Origin: Bin55 sp965205545
Lineage (GTDB): Bacteria; Pseudomonadota; Gammaproteobacteria; Pseudomonadales; Azotimanducaceae
Reading direction: 5' to 3'
Assembly: GCA_965205545.1 (NCBI GenBank)
Contig: OZ242170.1
Coordinates: 1,612,001-1,676,000, forward strand
DNA length: 64,000 bases
Part shown: positions 53,066-62,884 of the stretch, piece by piece
Numbering within the stretch: position 1 is the stretch's first letter
Layout of the letters: every line of letters begins with the position of its first letter
Notes under the pieces: model-generated
What the model was told of the DNA's origin: nothing
Databases searched by the model: none
The model's input: only the letters and a program-made list of their open reading frames with translations
Position numbers and translations under genes: made by a program

Positions 53066-53836
53066 CTAGCGACCCTTCCAGTTGGGGGGTCGCTTTTCCG
53101 AGAAGGCTCGTGGCCCTTCAATAAAGTCCTCGCTCTTGGAGAGTGTCGCAACTGAGTCATAGCGAACCGCCATCGACTCCTGCAGCGAGTCAATCGACAA
53201 GCTTCTATACACCACATCCTTGCTCGCTCTAATAGACAACGGCGCACACTCCAAGATCTGCCCTACCCACTTGTGGGTAGCATCCATGAGCTCGTCATGA
53301 GGCACCACATCGTTCACGAATCCGAGTTCCTTTCCTTCCTGAGGAGAGACATGCCTACCAGTTAAGATCATTCCCAACGCTCGCTTCACACCAATCTGAC
53401 GCGGCAGTCGCTGCAATCCGCCAGCCAAAGCCGCCAGTCCCACCTTTGGCTCAGGTAGTGCAAACAGAGCGTTTTCCGAAGCAATGATCAAGTCGCATGC
53501 AAGAGCAATTTCGAATCCGCCACCCATTGCAACACCGTTGACCGCTGCGACAACCGGCTTCGTCAAGTCGAAGCGTGACGTCAAGCCACCAAATCCGCGA
53601 GGCATCGCTACACGTTCTCCGCCCTCGGCCTGATAGCGAAGATCATTTCCAGCGCAGAATCCTCTTCCTTCACCAGTAATAATTGCAACCCACAGATCGT
53701 CATCGGCGGCGAATGCATCGAAGACTTCGCCAAGCTCTGCATTGCCAGGTGGATGCAGCGCGTTCAAGCGTTCGGGACGATTGATTGTGACCGTCAAAAT
53801 GTGGTCTTGCGAATCGATTCTGCAAAATTCCGGCAC
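53066..53836 (-). CDS. Enoyl-CoA hydratase/isomerase family protein
   Basis: About 256 aa crotonase-fold protein. Oxyanion-hole segments are GRGFCAGNDLRYQ and VNGVAMGGGFEIALACD, and the acid-base Glu may be in ALPEPKVGLAALAGGLQRLP, which is usual for true hydratases. It most likely acts in acyl-CoA or aromatic degradation; the exact substrate is not shown. I take the GTG at 53836 as start because GGAG lies 7 bases upstream; a TTG at 53839 is equally near. Confidence 0.88.
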   Translation of the reverse strand: MPEFCRIDSQDHILTVTINRPERLNALHPPGNAELGEVFDAFAADDDLWVAIITGEGRGFCAGNDLRYQAEGGERVAMPRGFGGLTSRFDLTKPVVAAVNGVAMGGGFEIALACDLIIASENALFALPEPKVGLAALAGGLQRLPRQIGVKRALGMILTGRHVSPQEGKELGFVNDVVPHDELMDATHKWVGQILECAPLSIRASKDVVYRSLSIDSLQESMAVRYDSVATLSKSEDFIEGPRAFSEKRPPNWKGR

Positions 53837-53930
53837 CAAATTTCTCCAAAAATCCAGCTTGAGTTCGTTTCAACGCCATTGTAAGCACTGCTGCTCGAAC
53901 GGCGGCAACAGAATGCCGAAGTAGGTGTGT

Positions 53931-55742
53931 CTATCGGTCCAGAGTCAAAGCGGTTAGAAAGGCCTGTTGCGGAATTTCGACTTTCCCAATCTGTTTCATC
54001 CGCTTCTTGCCTTCCTTCTGCTTTTCAAGCAGCTTCTTCTTGCGAGTCACATCGCCACCGTAGCACTTGGCGGTTACGTTCTTTCGCAAAGCCTTTACGG
54101 TTGTTCTTGCCAGGACCTTGCGGCCAATCGCTGCTTGGATGGCAACATCAAACATCTGTCGCGGAATTACTTCCTTTAGTGCAACGGCTACTTGACGCCC
54201 CCGTGATTGCGCAACATCTCGGTGAACAATTACGGCCAAGCTATCCACCCGATCCTCATTTATAAGAATGTCAAGACGGACAAGAGGTGCAGATTCAAAA
54301 CGATGAAACCCGTAGTCAAGGGAGGCATAGCCGCGACTAACTGACTTCAATCGATCGAAAAAGTCGACCACCACCTCCCCCATAGGAATGTCATAGGTCA
54401 ATGAGACCTGGCTACTGGTCATTTGCATGTTCCTTTGCACGCCTCGACGTTCTATGCAAAGTTCGATCACACTTCCAAGATGCTCTTGAGGAACAAGAAT
54501 GTTGACGCGAGCGATGGGTTCCCGTATTTCCACCAAATCCGAGACTTGATCCAATTGCGAGGGGCTATGGATTTGAACGGTATCGCCACTCTTCCGCAAC
54601 ACTTCGTACACCACGGACGGAGCGGTAACGACAACATCTAGCTCGTACTCCCTTTCCAATCGTTCTTGGACAATTTCCATGTGCAACATTCCAAGAAATC
54701 CACACCGATAGCCGAACCCAAGAGCATCTGAGTTTTCGCTTTCGTATTGAAGCGAAGCATCGTTTAGTCCAAGCTTTTCCAAAGCCCTGCCCAGTGCCTC
54801 GTAGTCGTCGGGATCACTTGGATACAAACCTGCGTAGACTTGCGGTTTCAGTCTCTCAAATCCGGGCAAAGGAGCTGCGGGCGCTCTTGCGGAAACTAGG
54901 GTATCCCCCACTGGGGCTCCATGGATATCCTTGATTCCTGCTACAACGTAGCCCACGTCACCTGCAAGCAACGACTCTCTCTCCTCTCGACGAGGAGTGA
55001 ACACTCCGATTTGCTCGACCGCAGTCTCACGCCCAACTGAACAGGACACTATGCGATCACGCAATCGAATAGCTCCTTCGAAAATTCGCACCAAGGAAAC
55101 AACCCCAGCGTAACGGTCAAACCAGGAGTCGATAATCAGCGCACGCAATTGATCGTAGAGCTCGCAATTCGGCGCCGGTATCGCGTGCACGATGAGTTCC
55201 AGTAGATCATCGATTCCTTCGCCCGTCTTTGCACTAATTCCCAATATGTTGTCGGTTTGTAATCCGATCAACGACTCGATTTCTCGCGTGGCTTGATCAG
55301 GATCTGCCTGGGGAAGGTCCATCTTGTTCAACACAGGAATCACTTCCAAGCCTTGTTCGATGGCGGCATAGCAGTTGGCAACGGACTGCGCCTCAACACC
55401 TTGTGCGGCATCGACGATTAGCAGCGCTCCTTCGCACCCTGCAAGCGAGCGGGAGACCTCATAGCTGAAGTCCACATGGCCAGGCGTGTCAATGAAGTTC
55501 AGGTAATACGTCAGCCCATCGCGAGCCTCATAGTTCAGTGCCACGCTTTGGGATTTGATCGTAATACCACGTTCACGCTCGAGATCCATCGAATCCAAAA
55601 CTTGATCCGCCATCTCTCGATCTGACAGACCGCCACATCGTTGAATTAATCGATCCGCGACAGTTGATTTGCCGTGGTCAATATGAGCAATAATTGAGAA
55701 GTTGCGAGTTCGAGAGACTCGCGACTCAAGGGATTCAGTCAC
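53931..55742 (-). CDS. lepA: Elongation factor 4 (LepA)
   Basis: 603 aa ribosomal GTPase. P-loop AHIDHGKST is at residues 19-27; also DTPGHVDFSYEVSR, NKMDLPQAD and the LepA-specific C-terminal (GDVTRKKKLLEKQKEGKKRM) that contacts tRNA. Start GTG at 55742. In E. coli it follows rseC directly; here the M32 carboxypeptidase and a SPOR-like gene separate them. Confidence 0.98.
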   Translation of the reverse strand: MTESLESRVSRTRNFSIIAHIDHGKSTVADRLIQRCGGLSDREMADQVLDSMDLERERGITIKSQSVALNYEARDGLTYYLNFIDTPGHVDFSYEVSRSLAGCEGALLIVDAAQGVEAQSVANCYAAIEQGLEVIPVLNKMDLPQADPDQATREIESLIGLQTDNILGISAKTGEGIDDLLELIVHAIPAPNCELYDQLRALIIDSWFDRYAGVVSLVRIFEGAIRLRDRIVSCSVGRETAVEQIGVFTPRREERESLLAGDVGYVVAGIKDIHGAPVGDTLVSARAPAAPLPGFERLKPQVYAGLYPSDPDDYEALGRALEKLGLNDASLQYESENSDALGFGYRCGFLGMLHMEIVQERLEREYELDVVVTAPSVVYEVLRKSGDTVQIHSPSQLDQVSDLVEIREPIARVNILVPQEHLGSVIELCIERRGVQRNMQMTSSQVSLTYDIPMGEVVVDFFDRLKSVSRGYASLDYGFHRFESAPLVRLDILINEDRVDSLAVIVHRDVAQSRGRQVAVALKEVIPRQMFDVAIQAAIGRKVLARTTVKALRKNVTAKCYGGDVTRKKKLLEKQKEGKKRMKQIGKVEIPQQAFLTALTLDR

Positions 55743-55761
55743 GTAGGAACGCAGATGTTGC

Positions 55762-57255
55762 CTATGTTGTTGAGCCGTATCGCGCCGACACGTGGTTGAT
55801 GAAGGCCTTACTGTCCAACGGCCTGCCGGTTACGGATTCGATCAATTCGAAACTTGGCGTCAATTGTCCACGTGAATGGATGTTCGCTCGCTGCCAAGCC
55901 AACACCCTGTCGAATCTTCCTGCCGCAATGTCTCCCTCAATGTCTGGAACATCGCGCAGGAGTGCCTGGTAAAGTTGCGCAGCTGTAAGCGCTCCCAAGG
56001 TGTAGCACGGAAAATAGCCAATCAACCCGGCAAACCAGTGTACGTCCTGCATGCAACCATCGCGAAAATCTCCATTCAATTCAATACCGAAAGATTCAAG
56101 CATGGCTTGATTCCATGCTGATGGAATGTCTTCAACACTCAATTGATCGTTCAAGATTGCCTTTTCTAGCCGATAGCGCAATGCAACGTGTAGCGGATAG
56201 GTAGTCTCATCAGCTTCTACACGTATTTTTCCGCGTTCCACTTTTCTCACAGCGCAAGCCAAATTCTCGACATTCCAGGAAGTTCCATTGCCACGGACGT
56301 TTAAGCACTCCTCAATGAGTGGCTTGGCAAAACTCAAGAATGCATCTCCACGGCATATCTGCATCTCCACAAAAAGGGATTGGCTTTCGTGGATCATCAT
56401 TCCCAATGAGTGGCCCACTGGCTGATCACTCCATTCCGATGGGAGCCCCTGCTGGTACAACGCGTGACCTGTCTCATGAAGAACCGCGTACATGGATTCC
56501 AGAAAGTCGTCGGCCCCGAACCTTGTTGTAATGCGAGTGTCCGTGTGCTCGCCGCAAGTGAAGGGATGATGGCTCGTGTCGATTCTTCCTCGACCGAAGT
56601 CGAAGCCGATGGGTGTCATGAGTCGACGTGCAAGGTCTAGCTGCCGTGCTGGGGAATAATCTCCTTGGAAATTAGGTGCTTGCGTTTGCGAAGCCAACAC
56701 GTTTTCTACGAAGTTTGGCAGAAAATCCACTAAATCGGAGAACACTGGGTCGATGAATTTCGCGGATAGTCCGGGTTCATACTCGTCCAAGAGTGCGTCG
56801 TAGGGATCCATATCTAAGCTATCGCTGAGCAAGGATGCACGCTTCTTGGTGAGATTGACTACCTCAGAGAGAAGCGGCGCTACTGCTCGCCAATCGTTTT
56901 CCTTTCGCTTTTCGCGCCATTCCTGTTCACAAGCCGATGTTGCTCTGGAAAGAGCAACAACCAGGTCTCCTGGGATTGCCGTAGCCCGCTTACGCTGATG
57001 TTCGATTACACGCACGTTTGCTATGTCCCATTCGTTGGTCAGCCCGGACTGCTTGACCGACTCCACGAGGTCTCCCATTTCCTCGCTCACCAACATTCCG
57101 TGTACGACCTCTCTCAAGACAGCAAGTGACTCAGCCCTTCGGGCTCCACCGCCACGAGGCATCATCACCGCTTCGTCCCATGAAAGATACTGAGACGCGT
57201 GATTAATGTTGTGAATTGCGCGGAATTTATCGCGAAGTTTCTCTACATGGGACAT
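55762..57255 (-). CDS. Carboxypeptidase M32 (Taq family)
   Basis: 497 aa zinc metallopeptidase. The HExxH motif is in AVLHETGHALYQQGLPSEWS, with the third zinc ligand Glu in GMMIHESQSLFVEMQICRGD. NHASQYLSWDEAVMMPRGG, typical near the N-terminus, and a C-terminal YFPCYTLGALTAAQLYQALL also match. Members remove C-terminal residues in the cytoplasm. It ends 19 bases before lepA on the same strand. About 216 bases separate it from the upstream SPOR-like gene with no feature seen. Confidence 0.94.
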   Translation of the reverse strand: MSHVEKLRDKFRAIHNINHASQYLSWDEAVMMPRGGGARRAESLAVLREVVHGMLVSEEMGDLVESVKQSGLTNEWDIANVRVIEHQRKRATAIPGDLVVALSRATSACEQEWREKRKENDWRAVAPLLSEVVNLTKKRASLLSDSLDMDPYDALLDEYEPGLSAKFIDPVFSDLVDFLPNFVENVLASQTQAPNFQGDYSPARQLDLARRLMTPIGFDFGRGRIDTSHHPFTCGEHTDTRITTRFGADDFLESMYAVLHETGHALYQQGLPSEWSDQPVGHSLGMMIHESQSLFVEMQICRGDAFLSFAKPLIEECLNVRGNGTSWNVENLACAVRKVERGKIRVEADETTYPLHVALRYRLEKAILNDQLSVEDIPSAWNQAMLESFGIELNGDFRDGCMQDVHWFAGLIGYFPCYTLGALTAAQLYQALLRDVPDIEGDIAAGRFDRVLAWQRANIHSRGQLTPSFELIESVTGRPLDSKAFINHVSARYGSTT

Positions 57256-57471
57256 TGGACGTCTAGCTTGACCTGCGTGAAGGAGGTGGGCGAAAAATTA
57301 TAGTTATCGCTGTCGATTCGAATTGGCGCGCAAGACCGACTTGAACTGACTCTGGGTTGTGCGGGAAATAGGAAACCGTACGGTCCAACCTAGAGCTGAA
57401 ATCGTTGCTCTATCGCTGTCTCGACAGAAACATCACCCACAATTGGATTGAGACCGGAATTAGACCAAAAA

Positions 57472-58371
57472 CTAGCGTCGCCGCCTCGGCGGCAGCGTTA
57501 GGACATTGAATCCTGAACTGGCAGCGGCCTCCTGATTCTCTGTGTCGGAATCCGAGCCCACATTGACGCTCAATACATCGAGAGGATCGTAAACGGATTG
57601 CTCCTGCCGTGGTGTCCACTCTGAAATCATTTGCTGTGCCTGCTTCTGAATTTCTTCCACCTCAAGAAGCGTCTGATCCACAGTAACTTGATCTATACCT
57701 GCAAAGTCTTCAATGGTGGGTACGTCGTCGTCAGGTTCCGCCGCTAGCGCGCCTACGTCTGCAAGTGGCACATCCGTATCCGCAGCAGGTGTCGCATCCG
57801 CGTCAGCAACCATTGGCGCACCAGATTCGCCACCTTCATTGGCGTCAACATTGTCACCTTCTACGACCTCGGGCTCTGCAGGTTCGGCCGTTACAGCATC
57901 GAGGATTTCTTCGGCAGGAGCTTGCGAATCGACACTGCTTAACTCCTCCGCACCGGTCACTTCTGCTTCCTCAATCGGAAGAGTTGGTTGATCGGCTTCA
58001 ACTATTGGTTCGGCAACAGGTGCCATTCGCTGCTGTGCCTGATTAGGTGTGGCGTCCACATTCCATGACTCGTCCGATCCTTGCACAAACCAGACGTCCT
58101 CCCAACCGGCTTCGCGTGCACTGTCCAAAAATGAAACGCCATCCATTCCAGTAGCCACTTCGACTACTACCCTATAAACAGTCGAGCCTTCCACAGTGCC
58201 AGGCTTAACCTTGGCATTGACGCCGAGCTTCGATGATGCCCAAGCGGCCTCGGAATCCGCACGTTCTTGCGTAGTCCAGCTGCTGTAGACCACGAAACCT
58301 TCCGCCAATACGGATGTTGGCACCACAATCAACACTACTGCTGCCAATGCGCAAATGAGTACCCTTCCCAT
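57472..58371 (-). CDS. Secreted SPOR-like protein with acidic low-complexity region
   Basis: 299 aa. Signal peptide MGRVLICALAAVVLIVVPTS, cleavage near VLAEG. Residues about 20-95 look like a SPOR repeat (FVVYSSWTTQERADSEAAWA, YRVVVEVATGMDGVSFLDSA, WEDVWFVQGSDES), which in other proteins binds denuded septal peptidoglycan. The following part is low complexity, rich in Ala, Glu, Val and Pro, and the end is basic (LPPRRRR). I chose the ATG at 58371; a longer frame from 58413 has no signal. It is downstream of rseC in the same direction and could be sigma-E controlled. Confidence 0.75.
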   Translation of the reverse strand: MGRVLICALAAVVLIVVPTSVLAEGFVVYSSWTTQERADSEAAWASSKLGVNAKVKPGTVEGSTVYRVVVEVATGMDGVSFLDSAREAGWEDVWFVQGSDESWNVDATPNQAQQRMAPVAEPIVEADQPTLPIEEAEVTGAEELSSVDSQAPAEEILDAVTAEPAEPEVVEGDNVDANEGGESGAPMVADADATPAADTDVPLADVGALAAEPDDDVPTIEDFAGIDQVTVDQTLLEVEEIQKQAQQMISEWTPRQEQSVYDPLDVLSVNVGSDSDTENQEAAASSGFNVLTLPPRRRR

Positions 58372-58461
58372 GAATGAGACCTTCAAATGTTCCGTTTCGC
58401 TACTCATTTGCAAACTTACCTGATTGCATGACGCTATTCTAACTGTGGGACATCCCGTAGT

Positions 58462-58833
58462 TTACCCAAGAATTCGTACTCTCGGTCGCAGCATTACGCT
58501 GAACCGACGGCTTCGGCAATACCCGATAGCCGCGATTGCGGCTAGTGCCAATGCCACCAGAGCAAGCGACCAAGACTCAAGAAAATAGAAAACTGCTAAA
58601 GCGCAAAATAGCGGAAACCCTAACGCTATGGCTGTGCCTAGAGCTAGCGAGGCTGGCGACGTTTCCACTTCCACATCTGCACCAATGGACAGTTTCTCGT
58701 CCAACCAGAGTTCGACGTCTCGATTTGTAATCAATCTGCAGGAACCCGGACAACCATCGCAATACTTGCGTGCAAAACGGACCTTCGATTTGCCGTTTTC
58801 CGATGCGATAACGGTTCCACACCCAAGCAGCAT
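58462..58833 (-). CDS. rseC: RseC/MucC family regulator
   Basis: 123 aa. A small N-terminal Cys-rich domain (YCDGCPGSCRL, with cysteines in CxxCxxxC) is followed by two transmembrane helices, PLFCALAVFYFLESWSLALV and continuing, and a basic C-terminus. RseC in E. coli modulates the SoxR-reducing system and sigma-E. It follows rseB by 18 bases in the usual order. Confidence 0.9.
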   Translation of the reverse strand: MLLGCGTVIASENGKSKVRFARKYCDGCPGSCRLITNRDVELWLDEKLSIGADVEVETSPASLALGTAIALGFPLFCALAVFYFLESWSLALVALALAAIAAIGYCRSRRFSVMLRPRVRILG

Positions 58834-58851
58834 AGTTGCAGGGCTAGGAGT

Positions 58852-59856
58852 TTAGGGATCGAACTTTACGCCGCGCGCAACGCGCCAAACAGTCTTGGCA
58901 GGGAGATCGCCCACAACAGTCACAAGCTGGGATCTGCCATCGTTGTCTTGCATGGTGTGGGACACAACAACCGTCGGACCGGATATGGTTTCTGCGGTCA
59001 GCTGTTTGTGCGATTCTGAAATCGGTTCCACTATTACCATGAGAGGCACCATACCATCGCTATACATCACATGCCGCGCAGCTTCGCTTCCAATGGAGTC
59101 ATCCAACCCTTGAGAGCTGAATCTTTGAAAACCTTTGGGAATCCAACCCAAATGCCAATTTGCATCAGACTCCTCCATCGGTTCATCAAGATTCTCTGAT
59201 TGCTTGATCTGCATTTTCAGGTTTGAATGGGTGTGTCCAGAGAACGAATGCTTGTGTGGATCAAGCTCACCGGTCTCGAATTCGGTGAACTGCCAGATCT
59301 TTATCGGCCTTCGATCGTCATCTCGCATGTCGTAACGCAATAGCGCGTAAGTTTCCTCGTCGATCCACAAATGGATCGAATAGCGATCACCCTCCTTGGG
59401 AATCATTGAGATGCATGCGGCAGCTCGACCTGCAATTCTGTCTTTGCCATCGAAATTGATGGCATATGTGTCATCGATCTTGCCGAATTGAGGTTGAAAT
59501 GTGCTAGATACTTGCTCGCGTTCAAGTTTGTCTCGCAACTGGAGGAGCTCGTCGTCGGCACCCAGTTCCAAAAACACGCTTCCACCTTCTCGAATAAACG
59601 ATCTGGGACGTCCATTCAGGTTGGTAACCCGCTCATGCACCTCGCCATGTTCAATAATGTGGCTGTACCAAAGCGTTGTCATTTCCTGCCCATCGAAATA
59701 GCTAAGCGTTCCCGCATAGCTAAGTTCTTGCTGGGCTTGAATCATGAGTTGGAACCAATCTTCGGCGCTTCGTTCCTCAGCTTTACTGACAGCGACTAGC
59801 AGGCAGCAAGAAACAAGCGACAGCGCGCAACTTGCTTGGGCGCGGGAAAAGATCAT
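58852..59856 (-). CDS. rseB: Sigma-E regulatory protein RseB/MucB
   Basis: 334 aa periplasmic protein with an N-terminal signal (SCALSLVSCCLLVAVSKAEE). It binds RseA and lipopolysaccharide or unfolded porins to control RseA proteolysis. MucB family marks: SAEDWFQLMIQAQQELSYAG, TLSYFDGQEMTTLWYSHIIE, HGEVHERVTNLNGRPRSFIR and DRYSIHLWIDEETYALLRYD. Its start overlaps the rseA stop by four bases. Confidence 0.94.
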   Translation of the reverse strand: MIFSRAQASCALSLVSCCLLVAVSKAEERSAEDWFQLMIQAQQELSYAGTLSYFDGQEMTTLWYSHIIEHGEVHERVTNLNGRPRSFIREGGSVFLELGADDELLQLRDKLEREQVSSTFQPQFGKIDDTYAINFDGKDRIAGRAAACISMIPKEGDRYSIHLWIDEETYALLRYDMRDDDRRPIKIWQFTEFETGELDPHKHSFSGHTHSNLKMQIKQSENLDEPMEESDANWHLGWIPKGFQRFSSQGLDDSIGSEAARHVMYSDGMVPLMVIVEPISESHKQLTAETISGPTVVVSHTMQDNDGRSQLVTVVGDLPAKTVWRVARGVKFDP

Positions 59857-60422
59857 TCAGTAGTTATGGACGCTTTGCGAGAGGTAACTTGAGGGAGGGA
59901 TAGAGAAGCGCGGTTATAGAGGTCGTACTTAATCAAATATTGCAACTGCTTTTGTTGAATGTCCGAAGGGATACTGACTACATTGCCAGTACTTGGCACT
60001 TGCACTGCTCCGAGAGTGTCACCTCCTGCGGCATTCACCTGATCGTCGGATACAGCCAGTGATGGATTTCTCGCATCGTCTCTATCCGGCATGAGGAAAA
60101 ACACGCCTAGCACCAATGTAGCGGCCAACGCTAAGACAGAAACGCCTCCAACCGCTGTCTTCCGATTGACGCGACGCCTTCCCTGCAACGCAACAATGTT
60201 GTAATCATCGGGGATTCTTGCCGCCTCTACATCCCACTTTGGCGGATTATCTAACGATGAAAGCTTCTCCCCACGCAGAACTGCTGATATAGCGCTGTAA
60301 CATCGCCAATCGCTTCGCAGTTCGTCATTGGAATTTGATTCATCCAGAACCCGACGTAGTTCGTTATTCTCTGCTTCGCCGTCCATACAGGCAGACAGCG
60401 ACTCTTGCAACGCCTGCGCCAT
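59853..60422 (-). CDS. rseA: Anti-sigma-E factor RseA/MucA
   Basis: 189 aa. An N-terminal cytoplasmic RseA domain (LSACMDGEAENNELRRVLDE, LRSDWRCYSAISAVLRGE) binds sigma-E; a membrane helix GGVSVLALAATLVLGVFFL lies near residues 92-112; the short periplasmic part ends LPQVTSRKAS. It is degraded in stress to release sigma-E. It comes 99 bases after the rpoE stop, and rseB overlaps its end. Confidence 0.92.
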   Translation of the reverse strand: MAQALQESLSACMDGEAENNELRRVLDESNSNDELRSDWRCYSAISAVLRGEKLSSLDNPPKWDVEAARIPDDYNIVALQGRRRVNRKTAVGGVSVLALAATLVLGVFFLMPDRDDARNPSLAVSDDQVNAAGGDTLGAVQVPSTGNVVSIPSDIQQKQLQYLIKYDLYNRASLSLPQVTSRKASITTE

Positions 60423-60521
60423 AGCGATTCTTACACTCTACCCATAAAACATTCAACCCCTAGTTGGCAGTTTGCCGGCAGGATTGACCCATTGTACACT
60501 CCACATTCGTGAATGTTCACC

Positions 60522-61097
60522 CTAGTTTCCTTCTCGAGCACGCATTCTCGTGGCGATGGCTTCGCGCGCACGAAAAATACGTGACCTGACAGTACCAACA
60601 GGACAATCCATAATATCTGCAATTTGCTCGTAACTTAGACCAGCGTACTCACGAAGTGTTACCGCACTTTTTAGTTCCGGTTCCAATTCTTGGATTGCGC
60701 GTTTGATGATTTGTTCCAGCTCAAGGCTTTCGAGAATGTTTTCAGGATTGTCCGTCTCGTGCAAATTCGGGATTTCATTAACAACCGCATCGTCCACAAT
60801 GTCGATGTCGGATGTTGCTGGACGTCGGCTTCGCGAAGCTAGATAATTCTTTGCGGTGTTGGCAGCAATGCGATAGAGCCATGTGTAGAACTGGCTATCC
60901 CCACGGAAGCGTGGCATGGCTTTATATGCCTTAATAAAGGACTCCTGCACGATCTCCTCGATGTCCTCATGATTGTCGACAAATCGACTGACCAAGGAGT
61001 GAATCCTATGCTTGTAGCGCTCAAACAACAGGTCAAAGGCGCGCGTGTCGCCGTCTTGAACACGTTTGACCAGCTCAGCATCAGTATCGGCTACCAA
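60522..61097 (-). CDS. rpoE: RNA polymerase sigma-E factor
   Basis: 191 aa, close to E. coli RpoE. Region 2 FDLLFERYKHRIHSLVSRFV and AYKAMPRFRGDSQFYTWLYR, then IAANTAKNYLASRSRRPATS, and region 4 LREYAGLSYEQIADIMDCPV and GTVRSRIFRAREAIATRM are almost identical to the E. coli segments. I chose the TTG at 61097 because GGGAAG lies 4 bases before it and homology begins at DTDAELVKRVQDG; the longer frame from 61199 overlaps nadB and is not homologous. It is divergent from nadB, the standard arrangement. Confidence 0.92.
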   Translation of the reverse strand: MVADTDAELVKRVQDGDTRAFDLLFERYKHRIHSLVSRFVDNHEDIEEIVQESFIKAYKAMPRFRGDSQFYTWLYRIAANTAKNYLASRSRRPATSDIDIVDDAVVNEIPNLHETDNPENILESLELEQIIKRAIQELEPELKSAVTLREYAGLSYEQIADIMDCPVGTVRSRIFRAREAIATRMRAREGN

Positions 61098-61197
61098 GAC
61101 ACTTCCCGTTCGGCGAGACCGTGTGACTGACACGGTAAGTAATTGTGCAATGTTGTATTGTAAGAACATGAACCCAATGACCGGGGTCACTTGAACC

Positions 61198-62835
61198 ATG
61201 GCAGCGCGCCTTAGATCTCAAGCAGACGTACTAATTGTTGGAGCAGGAGCTGCAGGGCTCAGTGCCGCTTTGGATCTTGCGCCACATTTCAACGTGTTGG
61301 TCTTGTCCAAGGAAAGCGTTCGGGGCACCACGACCAACCGGGCTCAAGGAGGAATCGCTGCCGTCTGGGATCCTGCAGATTCCCTCGAGGCCCATGAGCA
61401 AGACACCCTCAGGGCGGGAGCGGGGCTATGCGATCCGAAAGTCGTGAAATTTGTTGTGGCAAATGCAAACGACGTAGTAACTAATCTTCTCGATCTAGGG
61501 GTCGCGTTCGACAAGGATGGCGACGATGTCCATCTTGCAACTGAAGGAGCACACAGTTTTCGACGAGTTCTGCATGTCGCCGATGCTACGGGACTTGCGA
61601 TTTCCTCAAAATTGATCGAGCACGCGAGCGACCATCCTAATGTCGAGATTCGATCCGATCGCGTAGTAATCGATCTAGTTACAAGCGCAAAGCTAGGGCG
61701 AAAGGATCAACGTGTTTTCGGCGCCTATGTCTACAACCGCAAGTTGGATTGCGTAGAAACCGTCTCTGCACCCTGCGTAATCTTAGCCACAGGCGGGGCG
61801 TCAAAAGTCTACAAATACACAAGCAATCCGGATGGCGCAACGGGCGATGGAATTGCTATTGGCTATCGAGCAGGGTGTCGGGTTGCAAACATGGAATTCA
61901 ATCAGTTCCATCCTACATGTCTCTATCATCCAGAGGCCCGTTCGTTTTTGATTTCCGAGGCTGTTCGTGGGGAAGGTGGGCGTCTTATCCTGCCCAACGG
62001 AGAGCGATTCATGCCGCGATTCGATTCGCGGGGCGATTTGGCACCGCGCGACATTGTTGCGCGTGCAATTGACTTTGAAATGAAGCGATTGGGGATCGAG
62101 TGCGTATTCCTCGACGCCAGCCATCTCCCACGCTCCAAAATTGAAAACCGATTTCCGCAAATACACAAGAAACTGAAGTCCGTAGGCATCGACATGGCAC
62201 AGGATCCAATTCCGATTGTCCCTGCCGCGCACTATACGTGTGGCGGAGTGCTTGTGGATCGCCATGGGTCGACTGACATATCCGGACTCTATGCAATCGG
62301 CGAGACAGCATGCACTGGACTGCATGGAGCCAACAGGTTGGCTAGCAACTCTCTGTTGGAATGCTTGGTGTTTGCAATGAGCTCCGCTCAACACATACTC
62401 TCCCGGCGTCGTAGTCGTGGCACCGAAATCGCCACGATTCCCGATTGGGATGAGAGCAAGGTCACAAACTCCGATGAGGACGTCGTTCTAACTCAAAACT
62501 GGTCTGAAATCCGTCGGTTCATGTGGAACTACATGGGGATCGTGCGAACGGACAAGCGATTGGAAAGAGCTTCAAGACGAATAGCACTCCTTAAGAACGA
62601 GGTGTACGACTACTACTCAAACTATCGAGTGAATGGCGACCTCTTGGAACTTCGCAATCTCATCCTGGTGGCGGACCTAATGGTGCGGTCTGCACAGTGG
62701 CGAAAGGAGAGCCGTGGTCTCCATTACACAATCGACTACCCCCAAACCAATGTTCGTGGCATCCCAAGCGTGCTGCACCCACGCCGCGACCCGCTGGATG
62801 TATTCCAGCCAGCGAGGTCTGCTGCGCTTGGTTAG
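61198..62835 (+). CDS. nadB: L-aspartate oxidase
   Basis: 545 aa FAD enzyme that makes iminoaspartate for NAD synthesis. The FAD motif is IVGAGAAGLSAALDLAPH; then TTNRAQGGIAAVWDPADS, REVRGEG-like EAVRGEGGRLILPNGERFMP, AHYTCGGVLVDRHGSTDISG, and NRLASNSLLECLVFAMSSAQ. It starts 101 bases from the rpoE start on the opposite strand. Confidence 0.97.
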   Translation: MAARLRSQADVLIVGAGAAGLSAALDLAPHFNVLVLSKESVRGTTTNRAQGGIAAVWDPADSLEAHEQDTLRAGAGLCDPKVVKFVVANANDVVTNLLDLGVAFDKDGDDVHLATEGAHSFRRVLHVADATGLAISSKLIEHASDHPNVEIRSDRVVIDLVTSAKLGRKDQRVFGAYVYNRKLDCVETVSAPCVILATGGASKVYKYTSNPDGATGDGIAIGYRAGCRVANMEFNQFHPTCLYHPEARSFLISEAVRGEGGRLILPNGERFMPRFDSRGDLAPRDIVARAIDFEMKRLGIECVFLDASHLPRSKIENRFPQIHKKLKSVGIDMAQDPIPIVPAAHYTCGGVLVDRHGSTDISGLYAIGETACTGLHGANRLASNSLLECLVFAMSSAQHILSRRRSRGTEIATIPDWDESKVTNSDEDVVLTQNWSEIRRFMWNYMGIVRTDKRLERASRRIALLKNEVYDYYSNYRVNGDLLELRNLILVADLMVRSAQWRKESRGLHYTIDYPQTNVRGIPSVLHPRRDPLDVFQPARSAALG

Positions 62836-62884
62836 CTGTTCACGATTCCATGTTCTTGGGCAAATCAAGATGGTCCCTAATGTG

